Part shown: positions 1-8,522 of the stretch, piece by piece
How positions within the stretch are numbered: the stretch's first letter is position 1
Layout of the letters: every line of letters begins with the position of its first letter
NCBI RefSeq assembly: GCF_049331405.1
Contig: NZ_CP186276.1
Span: 124,001-188,000, forward strand
Reading direction: 5' to 3'
Source: PoT sp049331405
GTDB lineage: Bacteria > Planctomycetota > Planctomycetia > Isosphaerales > Isosphaeraceae
DNA: 64,000 nucleotides
The notes under the pieces: generated by a model
The model's input: the letters and a program-made list of their open reading frames with translations, nothing else
Told to the model about the DNA's origin: nothing
Databases searched by the model: none
Made by a program: the position numbers and the translations under genes

Positions 1-229
1 GGGGGCCCGCCAGCGCGACGAGCCCGGCCACCAGCCCCAGCTCGCGCAAGAGGGTCTTCACCCAGAACCGGCCCGGCGAGTCGGCCGGGAGGATCCGGGG
101 CCACATGGGCCTGGCCACGAACGCCGACGCCGCCCGCAGGCGCCTGCGCCTCGAGTACAGGGCGAGCCCCAGCCAGGCCGCGGCCAGCGGCAGGATCAGG
201 TACAACCATTGCGGATGCTGCCATTCCAT
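1..229 (-). CDS. BatB-like VWA membrane protein, 5' part only
   Basis: The reading frame starts at the ATG ending at 229 and runs off the left edge of the window. The visible 76 residues have a hydrophobic helix after MEWQHPQW, a short basic patch (YSRRRRLRAAS) and the start of a second helix, with no VWA domain yet. This is the usual N-terminus of BatB-type proteins: a membrane anchor before a periplasmic von Willebrand A domain. The gene follows a BatA-like gene after a 19-base gap and is the last visible gene of the MoxR operon, which fits BatB. The identity rests mainly on order and topology because the diagnostic domain is outside the window. Confidence 0.6.
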   Translation of the reverse strand, partial: MEWQHPQWLYLILPLAAAWLGLALYSRRRRLRAASAFVARPMWPRILPADSPGRFWVKTLLRELGLVAGLVALAGP

Positions 230-248
230 CGCGGACGAAACCCCTCGC

Positions 249-1325
249 TTAGGGCAACGATCGGAACCTCGTCTCCGACAGCAGGCCGACCACCAGAATC
301 AGGGCCAACCCTGGCGCGGCGAACCAGGGGAAGAGCTCGCGATACTCGGAGAACTTCGACTCCTCGAACTTGCTCTTCTCGAGCTGGTCGATCTCGGCGT
401 AGACGTTCGCGAGGCCCTCGGAGTCGGACGCGTGGAAGTACTTCCCGTGCCCGGTCTCGGCCATCTCGCGGAGCAAATCCTCGTCGATCCGGAACTCGGC
501 GGGGACCAGGATGCGGTTGCCCAGGTCGTCTTCCTGAGGGATCGGCACCGTGCCGCTGTGCCCGATGCCGATGGTGTAGACCCGGATGCCCGACTCGGCC
601 GCGATCTTCGCCGCCTCGCGAGGGTCGACGACCCCCGCGTTGTTGTCGCCGTCGGTCAGGAGGATCAGGACCTTGCTCTTGGCCTTCGCACCCCGGAGCC
701 GATCCACGCCCACGGCCACGCCGTCGCCGATGGCGGTGGCCAGCTCCTCCTTGAGGTTGTCGGCGTTGATGACCTCCCCCTGGCTATCCCGGATCGGACG
801 CGGGACCGCGAGCCCCTTCACGATGTCGACGAGGGCGCCGTGGTCGAGGGTCAGGGGGCACTTGCTGTCGGCGAAGCCGCCGAAGGCGACGAGCCCCACG
901 AGGTCGTCCGTCCTGCCCGAGAGCCCGGTCGACCTGGAGCCGAGCACGAAGTCGGCGACGACGTGCTTCACGGCCTCGAGCCGGCTCACGTCCTTGCCCT
1001 CGAGCTGGAAGTCGATCGCCTCCATCGAGCCGGAGACGTCGAGCACCATCTCGATCGCGATCCCCTGGCCGGCGATCCGCGACTCGGCCTTCCCCGCCTG
1101 CGGCCTCGCCAGCGCGACGAAGACCAGGAAGAGGCCGAGCCCATAGGCGTAGGGCAGGCCGCGCCGGATCCTCTGCGCGAGGGTGATGGGGAGCCCCTTG
1201 AGGTCGCTCACGCTCGAGAAGATGGCGGCCGGCCGCTGGTTCGACCGTCGTCGCCAGGCGAGCAGGCCGAGCGCCAGCGGCGCGAGGATCAGCCAGAACC
1301 AGGAGTAGAGGCGGAACGCGTTCAC
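249..1325 (-). CDS. BatA-like VWA domain protein
   Basis: A 358-residue membrane-anchored von Willebrand A protein. Two N-terminal hydrophobic helices (about 8-24 and 58-73) precede the VWA domain. The metal-ion-dependent adhesion motif DVSGS is at residues 96-100, and a LLTDGDNN segment supplies a later site. A final hydrophobic helix is near the C-terminus (APGLALILVVGLL). The start is a GTG whose bases overlap the stop of the preceding gene (GTGA), suggesting translational coupling. In Bat/aerotolerance-type operons such proteins act with a MoxR ATPase at the envelope. The function here is inferred from family and order. Confidence 0.85.
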   Translation of the reverse strand: MNAFRLYSWFWLILAPLALGLLAWRRRSNQRPAAIFSSVSDLKGLPITLAQRIRRGLPYAYGLGLFLVFVALARPQAGKAESRIAGQGIAIEMVLDVSGSMEAIDFQLEGKDVSRLEAVKHVVADFVLGSRSTGLSGRTDDLVGLVAFGGFADSKCPLTLDHGALVDIVKGLAVPRPIRDSQGEVINADNLKEELATAIGDGVAVGVDRLRGAKAKSKVLILLTDGDNNAGVVDPREAAKIAAESGIRVYTIGIGHSGTVPIPQEDDLGNRILVPAEFRIDEDLLREMAETGHGKYFHASDSEGLANVYAEIDQLEKSKFEESKFSEYRELFPWFAAPGLALILVVGLLSETRFRSLP

Positions 1326-2341
1326 GGGGTCGACTCGGCTCCTGTGGCTTCCAGGACGACGGCCTCGGCCTGGGCCGGCGCCGCGTTGACGAACTCCCGG
1401 GCGCGGGCGATCGCCTGCTCGATCTGCCCCTCTTCCGGCACCTGCCCCGCGTATTTAACCAGGTCGGCCGACTCCAGGAAATTGGCGAGGCGGATCGACC
1501 GCTCGGCGGGGAAGACCTCGCGCGAGCGGATGTCGCGGAGGAATTCCTGCGTCGTCTGGTCGGGGGCCCTGATCCCGGTCGTCCCTTCCACATACTGCCG
1601 GACGATCCCCGTCAGCCGCAGGTAGAACTCTTTGATGAGGCCCTTCGACGGCAGGTCTTCCGCGAGCAGGAGCGAGAGGGCCTCGTGCGCGATCTCCTCG
1701 GGGCTTCTGCGAGGGGGCTCGACCGGTTTCCGCTTGCGACGCCGGATTAGCACCAAGGCCACGACTGCGAGCACTCCGATCGCACCTGCCACCCACCAGA
1801 GCGCCAACGACGAGGCGACGGCCTGGGGCGGCACCATCGGCGCGAGCCGCGCGAGGTCCGGGGCCCCTTCGCCGAACTCCGATGTCACGTTCACTTCGAG
1901 CGGCTCGGTCTCGATCAGGGTGGGCGCGCCCTTTCCGTCCTGGCCGGGGCGCTTATCCGCGAACTCGATGGCCACGGATCGGATCAGGTGCTTGCCGGCG
2001 TGCGTCGGCTCGAGCTCGTAGTGGAACCGACGCTTATTCTTGTCGCCGCTCTCGGCGGGTCGTTCGGTGTAGTCGCGGACGAGGAAGTCCCCCACCGCCT
2101 GGCCGAACGCCGGGGGCTTGATCTCGACCCCGGGCTGAGACTCGACGCTCACGTCCATCTGGAGGAGGTCGGAGAGCCTCGGCTCTCTGGGCGAGACGCG
2201 GACGAAGAGCTTGACCGGACCCTTTTCGGCGGTGCGGTCGATGGAGTCTCCCTGGCCGCCGCCGTTCCCTCGACCGCCGCAGCCGGCGATCGCGATCACA
2301 AGGAGGAACATCGCCCCATGAATATAGGTTCGTGCGGTCAT
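1322..2341 (-). CDS. BatD-like membrane lipoprotein
   Basis: 339 residues from the ATG at 2341. An open frame continues upstream, but that part is antisense to or overlaps the DUF58 gene, and the ATGA overlap with the DUF58 stop fixes the start. A lipobox-like segment (LVIAIAGC) follows a short hydrophobic helix, so the protein is probably lipidated. A beta-rich extracytoplasmic region follows (about 45-150), then a transmembrane helix (about 177-195) with a basic RRRKRK stop-transfer. The cytoplasmic tail resembles BatD-type/DUF4381 tails. The overlap on both sides (ATGA and GTGA) puts it in the middle of one tightly coupled operon. Confidence 0.7.
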   Translation of the reverse strand: MTARTYIHGAMFLLVIAIAGCGGRGNGGGQGDSIDRTAEKGPVKLFVRVSPREPRLSDLLQMDVSVESQPGVEIKPPAFGQAVGDFLVRDYTERPAESGDKNKRRFHYELEPTHAGKHLIRSVAIEFADKRPGQDGKGAPTLIETEPLEVNVTSEFGEGAPDLARLAPMVPPQAVASSLALWWVAGAIGVLAVVALVLIRRRKRKPVEPPRRSPEEIAHEALSLLLAEDLPSKGLIKEFYLRLTGIVRQYVEGTTGIRAPDQTTQEFLRDIRSREVFPAERSIRLANFLESADLVKYAGQVPEEGQIEQAIARAREFVNAAPAQAEAVVLEATGAESTP

Positions 2342-3222
2342 CGTTGCCGCTCCCGCATCCGGAAGAAGCGCTGGAGGCTCGTGGCGTAGGGCTGATCCGT
2401 CCTGATGTCGAGGCGGTCGACGCTGGCGCGGCGGAGCCAGCCGGCGAGCTTCTGCTCGCGCTCCCGGGCGGCCGTGGCGAAGAGGGCGCGGACGCGGGGG
2501 TGCCTTGTGTCCAGCTCGACGAGCTCGTCGGTCTCGGCGTCGCGGAGGGTGAGGAAACCGACGTCGGGCAAGGTCGACTCGCGGGGGTCGGACATGGTCA
2601 CGGCCACGCAGTCGTGACGCTGGTTGGCGATGGCCAAAGCCCGCGAGCAATCGGGGCCGAGGAAGTCGCTCATCAGGAAGACCACGCAGCGCCGGCGCTG
2701 GACGCGCCCGAGGTACTCGAGGGCCTTGGAGATATCGGTCGGAGCCTTGATCGGCTCGGTGGAGAGCAGCTCGCGGATCAGGCGGAGGACGTTCGCCCGC
2801 CCCTTGCGCGGAGGGATGTACTTGACGACCTCGTCGGTGAAGAAGAGGAGGCCGACCTTGTCGTGGTTCCGGATCGCCGTGAACATCAGGACGGCGGCCA
2901 CCTCCACGGCGGTCTCCATCTTGCTCAGGCGGGACGAGCCGAACGAGCCCGACGCCGAGATGTCGACGGCCAGGATCACGGTCAGCTCGCGCTCCTCGCT
3001 GAACGTCTTGACGAACGGGGCCCCCGCGCGGGCGGTGACGTTCCAGTCGATGGTGCGGATCTCATCCCCGGGGACGTATTCGCGGACGGAGTCGAACTCC
3101 ATCCCGCGCCCCTTGAAGACGCTCAGGTACTCGCCGGCCAGCAGGTCGTTCACCTGCCGGCGCGCGACGATCTGGATCCGCCGGACTTCTTTCAGGACGT
3201 CTTCAAGCTGTCGCTTCGCCAT
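2338..3222 (-). CDS. DUF58 domain protein of the MoxR operon
   Basis: 294 residues with the typical DUF58 layout: an N-terminal helix (KEVRRIQIVARRQVNDLLAG), then the FKGRGMEFDSVREYVPGDE and IRTIDWNVTAR blocks, then a VWA-like fold with LAVDISASGSFG in the position of the metal-binding motif. No signal peptide or membrane helix is seen, so it is probably cytoplasmic. It lies 37 bases after the MoxR ATPase, the standard partner of DUF58 proteins in bacterial MoxR operons. The molecular activity of DUF58 is not established. Confidence 0.9.
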   Translation of the reverse strand: MAKRQLEDVLKEVRRIQIVARRQVNDLLAGEYLSVFKGRGMEFDSVREYVPGDEIRTIDWNVTARAGAPFVKTFSEERELTVILAVDISASGSFGSSRLSKMETAVEVAAVLMFTAIRNHDKVGLLFFTDEVVKYIPPRKGRANVLRLIRELLSTEPIKAPTDISKALEYLGRVQRRRCVVFLMSDFLGPDCSRALAIANQRHDCVAVTMSDPRESTLPDVGFLTLRDAETDELVELDTRHPRVRALFATAAREREQKLAGWLRRASVDRLDIRTDQPYATSLQRFFRMRERQR

Positions 3223-3259
3223 GATGTCAGCAGGAGCAAGGGGCCGAAAGGGGAGGGCC

Positions 3260-4249
3260 TCAGGGGACGGGGACCGACTCGAGGATCTTGCCCACGACGA
3301 CGTCGGGCGTGGTCTCCTCGGCCTCGGCCTCGTACGTCAGGAGCACCCGGTGCCGGAGCACGTCGACGGCGATATCCTTCACATCCTGCGGGGTCACATA
3401 CGCCCGCCCGACGAGGAACGCGTGGGCCCGCGCCGCCAGGCAGAGGTTGATCGAGGCCCTCGGCGAGGCCCCATATTCGATCAGCGGCTTGAGGTCGGCG
3501 AGCTTGTACCGCTCGGGGTGCCTCGTGGCGGTGACAATGTCGAGGACGTAGTCCTTCACCTTGTCGTCGAGGTAGAGCGAGGCGGTCGTTTCCTTCATCG
3601 CGAGGAGTTGCTCGGGCTCGAGGACCGGCTGGACCTCCCGGCGCAGGCCGTCGAGGGCCACGTCCATCACCTTGCGTTCCTCGGCGGGGGTCGGGTATCC
3701 GACGACCACCTTGAGCATGAAGCGGTCGACCTGCGCCTCGGGGAGCGGGTACGTCCCTTCCTGCTCGATCGGGTTCTGGGTCGCGAGCACGAGGAAGGGC
3801 TCCTCGAGCTTGTACGACTCGTCGCCGATCGTGACCTGGTGCTCCTGCATGGCCTCGAGCAAGGCCGACTGCACCTTGGAGGGGGCCCGGTTGATCTCAT
3901 CGGCCAGGATCAGATTCGCGAAGATCGGCCCCTTGCGGGTGCTGAAGGCCCCCTCGCGCGGGTTATAAATCAAGGTGCCGATGAGGTCGGCGGGCAGCAG
4001 GTCGGGGGTGAACTGGATCCGGTTGAACTTGCAGTGCACGGCCGCCGCGAGCGCCTTGATGGCAGTCGTCTTGGCGAGTCCCGGCACCCCTTCGAGCAGC
4101 ACATGCCCGCCGGTCAAGAGGGCGATGAGGAGCCGCTCGAGCATCTGGTCCTGCCCGATCAGGACCTTGCGGACCTCGGTCTTGACCCGATCGAGCTGGT
4201 CCGAATATTGGAGAACCTGATCCTTGATCCGCTGGATGTCGACGCTCAT
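3260..4249 (-). CDS. MoxR-family AAA+ ATPase
   Basis: 329 residues, normal length for the family. The Walker A motif GVPGLAKT is at about 54-61, the Walker B ADEINRAP at about 115-122, followed by a sensor ALIKE segment VLATQNPIEQEGTYPLPEAQ and arginine-rich lid helices (GASPRASINLCLAARA). MoxR ATPases are chaperone-like and act on VWA-domain proteins; four such partner genes follow in the same direction. It is the first gene of the operon, so the promoter should lie in the gap at 4250-4591. Confidence 0.93.
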   Translation of the reverse strand: MSVDIQRIKDQVLQYSDQLDRVKTEVRKVLIGQDQMLERLLIALLTGGHVLLEGVPGLAKTTAIKALAAAVHCKFNRIQFTPDLLPADLIGTLIYNPREGAFSTRKGPIFANLILADEINRAPSKVQSALLEAMQEHQVTIGDESYKLEEPFLVLATQNPIEQEGTYPLPEAQVDRFMLKVVVGYPTPAEERKVMDVALDGLRREVQPVLEPEQLLAMKETTASLYLDDKVKDYVLDIVTATRHPERYKLADLKPLIEYGASPRASINLCLAARAHAFLVGRAYVTPQDVKDIAVDVLRHRVLLTYEAEAEETTPDVVVGKILESVPVP

Positions 4250-4591
4250 GATCCCCGATCAACCCTGGCTAACGGCAACGGCCGAAGTCTTGTCGGTATC
4301 CGAAAGCTCCCCGTCGGGGCGACCCGGCGAGGAGACCATCTAGATAAAGCCTCTTACGACCCCGTACGCAAGACCTAACCCTTTGGTTCGCGCCGACCCG
4401 GCCTGCGATTGTAAGGCCGAGGCGTCGGCCGCAGTCCGCCCAGCGAATACGATTCTCAAGGGTGGCCGCGATTGGGAGACCAGTTCCCATCGTGGTGCGC
4501 GAAACGCAGCGGGAGGCGAGTCACGCCCGAATCGAACCCATCGACGACCTCGGGCGGTGAGTCCTTGGAGAGGCTCCTCCCCACCGCCTCG
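4250..4591. other. Intergenic region upstream of the MoxR operon
   Basis: About 340 bases between the MoxR start and the 3' end of the AraC-family gene, both leftward. Short open frames here look like non-coding shadows. The moxR promoter and the AraC-gene terminator are expected here, but I could not identify a convincing -35/-10 pair or T-tailed hairpin. Confidence 0.4.
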
Positions 4592-5410
4592 CTATCCAGG
4601 ATCACTCGCCGATCCCGAAAGCCTCTCGGTCATGTACCGCGCCGGGGATGAACCCAAAGCCTTGCGGAACATATAGACGAAGCTGCTCGCGCTTTCATAT
4701 CCGAGGTCCATCGCGACCGACTGGACGGACAACCCTTGGGAGAGCCATTGCAAGGCCAGGCTGATGTGGAGCTGCTGCCGCCAACGGCCGAAGCTCATGC
4801 CGGTTTCCTGGAGGACGAGACGGCTCAGGGTCCGCTCGCTGACGCCGACCCGATTGGCCAGGTCTTGCATCGACGCCCGGGCCGAGGGCTCGCTCGCCAT
4901 CGCGTCGGCGATGGTTCGCAGGCGGTCGTCGGAGGGCATCGGCAGGTGGAGTTTCTCCACCGGCGCGGCGGCGAGCTCGTCGAGGAGCACGCTCACGAGC
5001 CGAGATTCCCGGCCGTTCTCGGGGTAGAGCGCGGGGAACTCGGCGCAACGGAGTAGAATCTCGCGCAGCATCGGGGAGACGGAGACGGTGCAGCAGGCCT
5101 CGGGCAGGTCGGCGACGGAGGCCGTGTCCACGAAGAGGGAATAGACCTCGAGGTCTCCCACGCCCTTGACGCTGTGCCGCGCCCCGCCCGGGATCCAGAG
5201 GGCGCACCCCGGCGGGACGATCCAGAGGCCGTCGGCGACATCGCATGTCAAGGTTCCCCGCGCCGAGTAGACGAGCTGCGCCTTGCGGTGATGGTGCGCC
5301 CCCATCTTGAACGCATCGGGAGCCGTCTCAATCGCCACGCCCATCGCCATGACCGGCCTCGGCACCGAGTCGGGATCGAGGTGCTCGTCATCAGCCTTAA
5401 AGATCGGCAT
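4592..5410 (-). CDS. AraC-family regulator with cupin-type N-terminus
   Basis: 272 residues from the ATG at 5410 (MPIFKADDEH); the longer upstream frame has a low-complexity, arginine-rich composition and is probably not translated. The N-terminal half is a cupin-like ligand domain (GAHHHRKAQLVYSARG, then WIPGGARHSV). The C-terminal half has the two helix-turn-helix units of AraC proteins (SMQDLANRVGVSERTLSRL and LSVQSVAMDLGYESASSF) and ends in the usual RKALGSSPARYMTERL segment. It resembles one-component regulators of neighbouring metabolic or efflux genes. No target is obvious in this window. Confidence 0.88.
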   Translation of the reverse strand: MPIFKADDEHLDPDSVPRPVMAMGVAIETAPDAFKMGAHHHRKAQLVYSARGTLTCDVADGLWIVPPGCALWIPGGARHSVKGVGDLEVYSLFVDTASVADLPEACCTVSVSPMLREILLRCAEFPALYPENGRESRLVSVLLDELAAAPVEKLHLPMPSDDRLRTIADAMASEPSARASMQDLANRVGVSERTLSRLVLQETGMSFGRWRQQLHISLALQWLSQGLSVQSVAMDLGYESASSFVYMFRKALGSSPARYMTERLSGSASDPG

Positions 5411-5600
5411 GCGTCGAGTGATCCGCTGACCTTGTACATTCCCCTCGAAGCTATTTGGCACCTGGCTCCGGTCGCCCGTCAAGACTTCGGTGGGAGGTCG
5501 GCGTTTAGCAACTTTTGGATCGGTCGACCAGCGTCGGATCGATATCCGGGGAGGATCGGGAGAGGCGGGCACGCCCGCGTCTCCCGATGACGAGGGCATT

Positions 5601-6431
5601 TCACGGCTCGTTCCGGAGGCGTCGGACCTCGTCCTGGAGCCTCGCGATCCGGTCTTCCAGCGCCTCGATTTGCCGCCGGAGATCATCGTCCCGGCCGGGG
5701 GACGCGTCGAAATCCGCGGAGGTGCCGGCTCGGTCGCTCTTAACTTCTCGATTCGTGGCAAGGTTCGTCACCGCGCGGACCTCGAGATGCGTGTCCCCGG
5801 CCGGGCCGGTTTCCATCCATCCGTCCGCCCTGATGCGATCGCCCCGGCCGATCGCATTCGTGAACCGGTCCGCGAGATGGGGGGGCCAGTGGACGAGCAT
5901 CCCGCCTTCGAGGGTGACGCCGTCCACCTCGCCCCTCGGGGCGGTCGTGTAGTCCTGGATACGACCTTCGACCACCTTGGACGGGCCACGCCTGGCCATC
6001 GGCCCGAACTCGCCGGCGCGTCGGCCAGGGCCCGGAGGCCGGGGAGGGGGGCCGAGATCATTCTCGGCCCTGGCATTCGTGCGGAGGTTCCTGACGGCCT
6101 GCGCCTCGAGATGCGTGTCCCCTTCAGGTCCCGTCTCCATCCGCCCGGCGACGCTGATCCGGTCACCCTTGGTCACGACGGAGGCGAAACGATCCGCGAG
6201 ATGAGGCGGCCAGTGGACGAGCGTCCCGTCCTCGAGCGTGGCACCGTCCACCTCGCCCATAGGGGCGGTGGTGAGGCTTTCCACGCGGCCTTGCACCGAC
6301 TTCGCCGGCCCGAATCGCGGGCCCTGGGCCCACACCGACGAAGGGGCCCAGCTCAGCCCGAGGGCGATCGCCGCGAGCGGGGCCAGGCGGCTTCCTGTCA
6401 GGAGAGTCTTGAGAGTCTCGGACGCTTTCAT
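5601..6431 (-). CDS. Secreted protein with two internal repeats, function unknown
   Basis: 276 residues from the ATG at 6431 (MKASETLKTLL), which places a signal peptide (LAPLAAIALGLSWAPSSVWA) at the N-terminus. Two repeat units follow, each starting VxGR(V/I)xxxTTAPxGEVDG, then LVHWPPHLADRF, KGDRI or RGDRI, and MEtGPxGDTHLE(A/V). The units cover roughly residues 40-115 and 140-215 and are separated by a proline-rich linker. The C-terminus is a charged coiled coil (DDLRRQIEALEDRIARLQDEV). The repeat spacing suggests two small beta-barrel (OB-like) domains. I do not recognise a specific function. Confidence 0.75.
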   Translation of the reverse strand: MKASETLKTLLTGSRLAPLAAIALGLSWAPSSVWAQGPRFGPAKSVQGRVESLTTAPMGEVDGATLEDGTLVHWPPHLADRFASVVTKGDRISVAGRMETGPEGDTHLEAQAVRNLRTNARAENDLGPPPRPPGPGRRAGEFGPMARRGPSKVVEGRIQDYTTAPRGEVDGVTLEGGMLVHWPPHLADRFTNAIGRGDRIRADGWMETGPAGDTHLEVRAVTNLATNREVKSDRAGTSADFDASPGRDDDLRRQIEALEDRIARLQDEVRRLRNEP

Positions 6432-7044
6432 CGGAGGTGCCTCTGCGGTGGAAGCTGAGGGCCAAGCCTCGACACCGGGTATTCTCATGAGGGGAAGAAG
6501 GCGTCTGGCGACGCCCCCTCATGTGGCCCGATCGACCTTCAAAGCAGGTGCGATACCAAGCCCCGGCCCATGAGACGAAGACGCGCGATCCGGACGCAAA
6601 GGCCGACAACCTTCCACCCGGGACTCGTGCCGCAAGTGCCATTCGGTTAATGAGATTAGAAGCAGCCCGCCCGACCGATAGTCATCCAAAAAAATAGATG
6701 TGTTGCAATACACGCAGGGCCATGCCGTTCGCTCGGGGATTTTGAGTTGGGCACGCATCGCCCGCCAACGACGGGGAAATCCCGCCCAACTTCAGACCGC
6801 TGCTCCGATGCAACGCACGATTCAGGCGACTCGAGACAGCCGGCACCGTGGCCCTGAGTGCTGCCGCCTTTCGGCGAAATCGTGGATTCGTTTCAACCAT
6901 CCCCGGATGCCGCCGCGTTTCAATCAATCAAATTTTGATAAATACAAACATTAATCGACTTAATCGACGCGCGCGGGGCCCGGCACGCGTCATCATCATG
7001 ACAGTCACATGTCGGGTCGATTCGAGGCCAGTTCCCGGACCGGC
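6432..7044. other. Intergenic region with an AT-rich patch
   Basis: About 610 bases without a supported gene, upstream of the two-repeat secreted protein and downstream of the oxidoreductase. The segment 6890-6965 is strikingly AT-rich for this genome and includes a near-palindrome around ATCAAATTTTGAT. This may hold promoter elements, but I see no clear -35/-10 pair or RNA gene. Confidence 0.35.
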
Positions 7045-8142
7045 TCAGCGATATCTCGCCAGCCAGTGGGCGTAGGCCGCCGGCAGGGTGTTCCAGTCGG
7101 GGTTCTCGACGCCGAGTTCCCTGGCCGCGCGATGCGTCCAATGGGGATTGGCCAGGAACGGGCGGGCGAGCGAGACGAAATCGACCTTCTCATCGCGGAC
7201 CAACGCTTCGGCATCTTTGGGCTCGGAGATGTACCAGCTCGTGGTGGTCGGGAGGCCCGTCTCACGCCGCACGCGCTGGGCGATCTCGCCCATGAAGTTG
7301 GCCCCCCAGGGGATGCTGGCGTCCGGCGTGTTGAAGCCGAGGGACACGTCCACGCTGTCCAGGCCCTCGCGCTTCATCTGCCGGAGCAGGGCGACGCTCT
7401 CGGCGAAGAACCGCTCGTCGTCGCCGTCGAACTCGACGACGCCCAGCCGCACTTGAAGCGGCCGGTCCTGGGGCCAGACCTTGCGGACGGCCACGAACGT
7501 CTCCAGGAGGTAGCGGGCCCGGTTCTCGGCGGAGCCGCCGTAACGGTCGGTGCGACGGTTCGAGATCGGCGAGAAGAAGTTCTGGGCCAGGTAGCCGTGG
7601 GCCATGTGGAGCTGCAGCCAGTCGAACCCGGCGTCTCGCGCCCGCACCGCCGCGGCGACGGTGTCGGCCTGCACGCGGGCGATGTCGTCCGGCGTCATTT
7701 CCCTCGGGACTCGCGGCAGGAGGTTGCCGCCGAAGGCGACCGGCGAGGGCGCGATGGTCTCCCACGAGTTCGGCTCGCCGAGCGGGATGTGATTATCGCC
7801 TTCCCAGGGTCGATTGGCCGACGCCTTCCGCCCGGCATGGGCGATCTGGATGCCCGCCGCGGAGCCCCAGTGCTTGATGTCGCGGGCCAGGGGCGCCAGC
7901 CGTTCGGCCTGGCGGTCGTTCCAGAGGCCGAGGTCCCCCCAGGTGATCCGCCCTTCGGGAGAAACCGCCGTGGCCTCGACGATGACCAATCCCGCCCCGC
8001 CGCGGGCGAACGACGAGTAATGCACGCGGTGCCAGTCGTTGATCTCGCCGTCGGTCGCCATGTACTGGCACATGGGCGAGACGACCGTGCGGTTACGCAG
8101 CGTCACGCCTTTGAGGTCGTAGCTATCGAAAAGTCCGGCCAT
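7045..8142 (-). CDS. NADH:flavin oxidoreductase, YqjM-like Old Yellow Enzyme
   Basis: 365 residues from the ATG at 8142, where the homologous N-terminus MAGLFDSYDLKGVTLRNR begins. FMN-dependent ene-reductase of the YqjM/thermophilic-like class. The SPMCQY motif carries the active-site cysteine typical of that class; the substrate-binding His pair is in QLHMAHGYL; NRRTDRYGGSAENRARYLLE is the family signature. It probably reduces activated C=C bonds with NAD(P)H. It is divergent from a TetX-like flavin monooxygenase, so the two may share a regulator. The physiological substrate is unknown. Confidence 0.92.
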   Translation of the reverse strand: MAGLFDSYDLKGVTLRNRTVVSPMCQYMATDGEINDWHRVHYSSFARGGAGLVIVEATAVSPEGRITWGDLGLWNDRQAERLAPLARDIKHWGSAAGIQIAHAGRKASANRPWEGDNHIPLGEPNSWETIAPSPVAFGGNLLPRVPREMTPDDIARVQADTVAAAVRARDAGFDWLQLHMAHGYLAQNFFSPISNRRTDRYGGSAENRARYLLETFVAVRKVWPQDRPLQVRLGVVEFDGDDERFFAESVALLRQMKREGLDSVDVSLGFNTPDASIPWGANFMGEIAQRVRRETGLPTTTSWYISEPKDAEALVRDEKVDFVSLARPFLANPHWTHRAARELGVENPDWNTLPAAYAHWLARYR

Positions 8143-8522
8143 TCCGAGTTCCTGTCCTTGCTCTCGCCCCAAAGATCGAACCCGCCGGGGAATTCACCTT
8201 CGCCCCGACCGGATCTCTTGCTCACCGGGAACTGTAGGCCCTTATCCCATAACCATCAAGTAGTTACGTTTTGGGGACGTAGGCACCAGAAGGTGCCCGT
8301 CCCATGGGCGAAGGAGAGGCGGACACCGACCCTTCGCGACCTGGAGTCCGACGGATGACTGAGGCCGTCGAAGACGGCGGCCAGGCTGATGGCTGGTTTT
8401 CGATATAAGTTGGCGAAATCCCCTGATGTCGCCGCGAAGGCGCCGGGGTATCGTCCAACCCAGCAGGACGGCCTTATTCCGACCGGGAGTTGTCGGCGGA
8501 ATCGAACTCGTGAGGGATCAGG
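8143..8522. other. Divergent intergenic region between two flavoenzyme genes
   Basis: About 380 bases between the starts of the OYE gene (leftward) and the TetX-like gene (rightward), so it should hold both promoters. An imperfect hairpin sits at 8274-8303: GGGACG and GGCACC arms, an AGAA loop, then GGTGCC and CGTCCC. It could be an operator or an attenuator. No clear regulator gene adjoins it. Confidence 0.4.

Noticed and set aside
105..1625. 506-residue open frame opposite the BatA gene
   Set aside because: Antisense to clear VWA and BatD-like genes; composition and lack of motifs mark it as a shadow.
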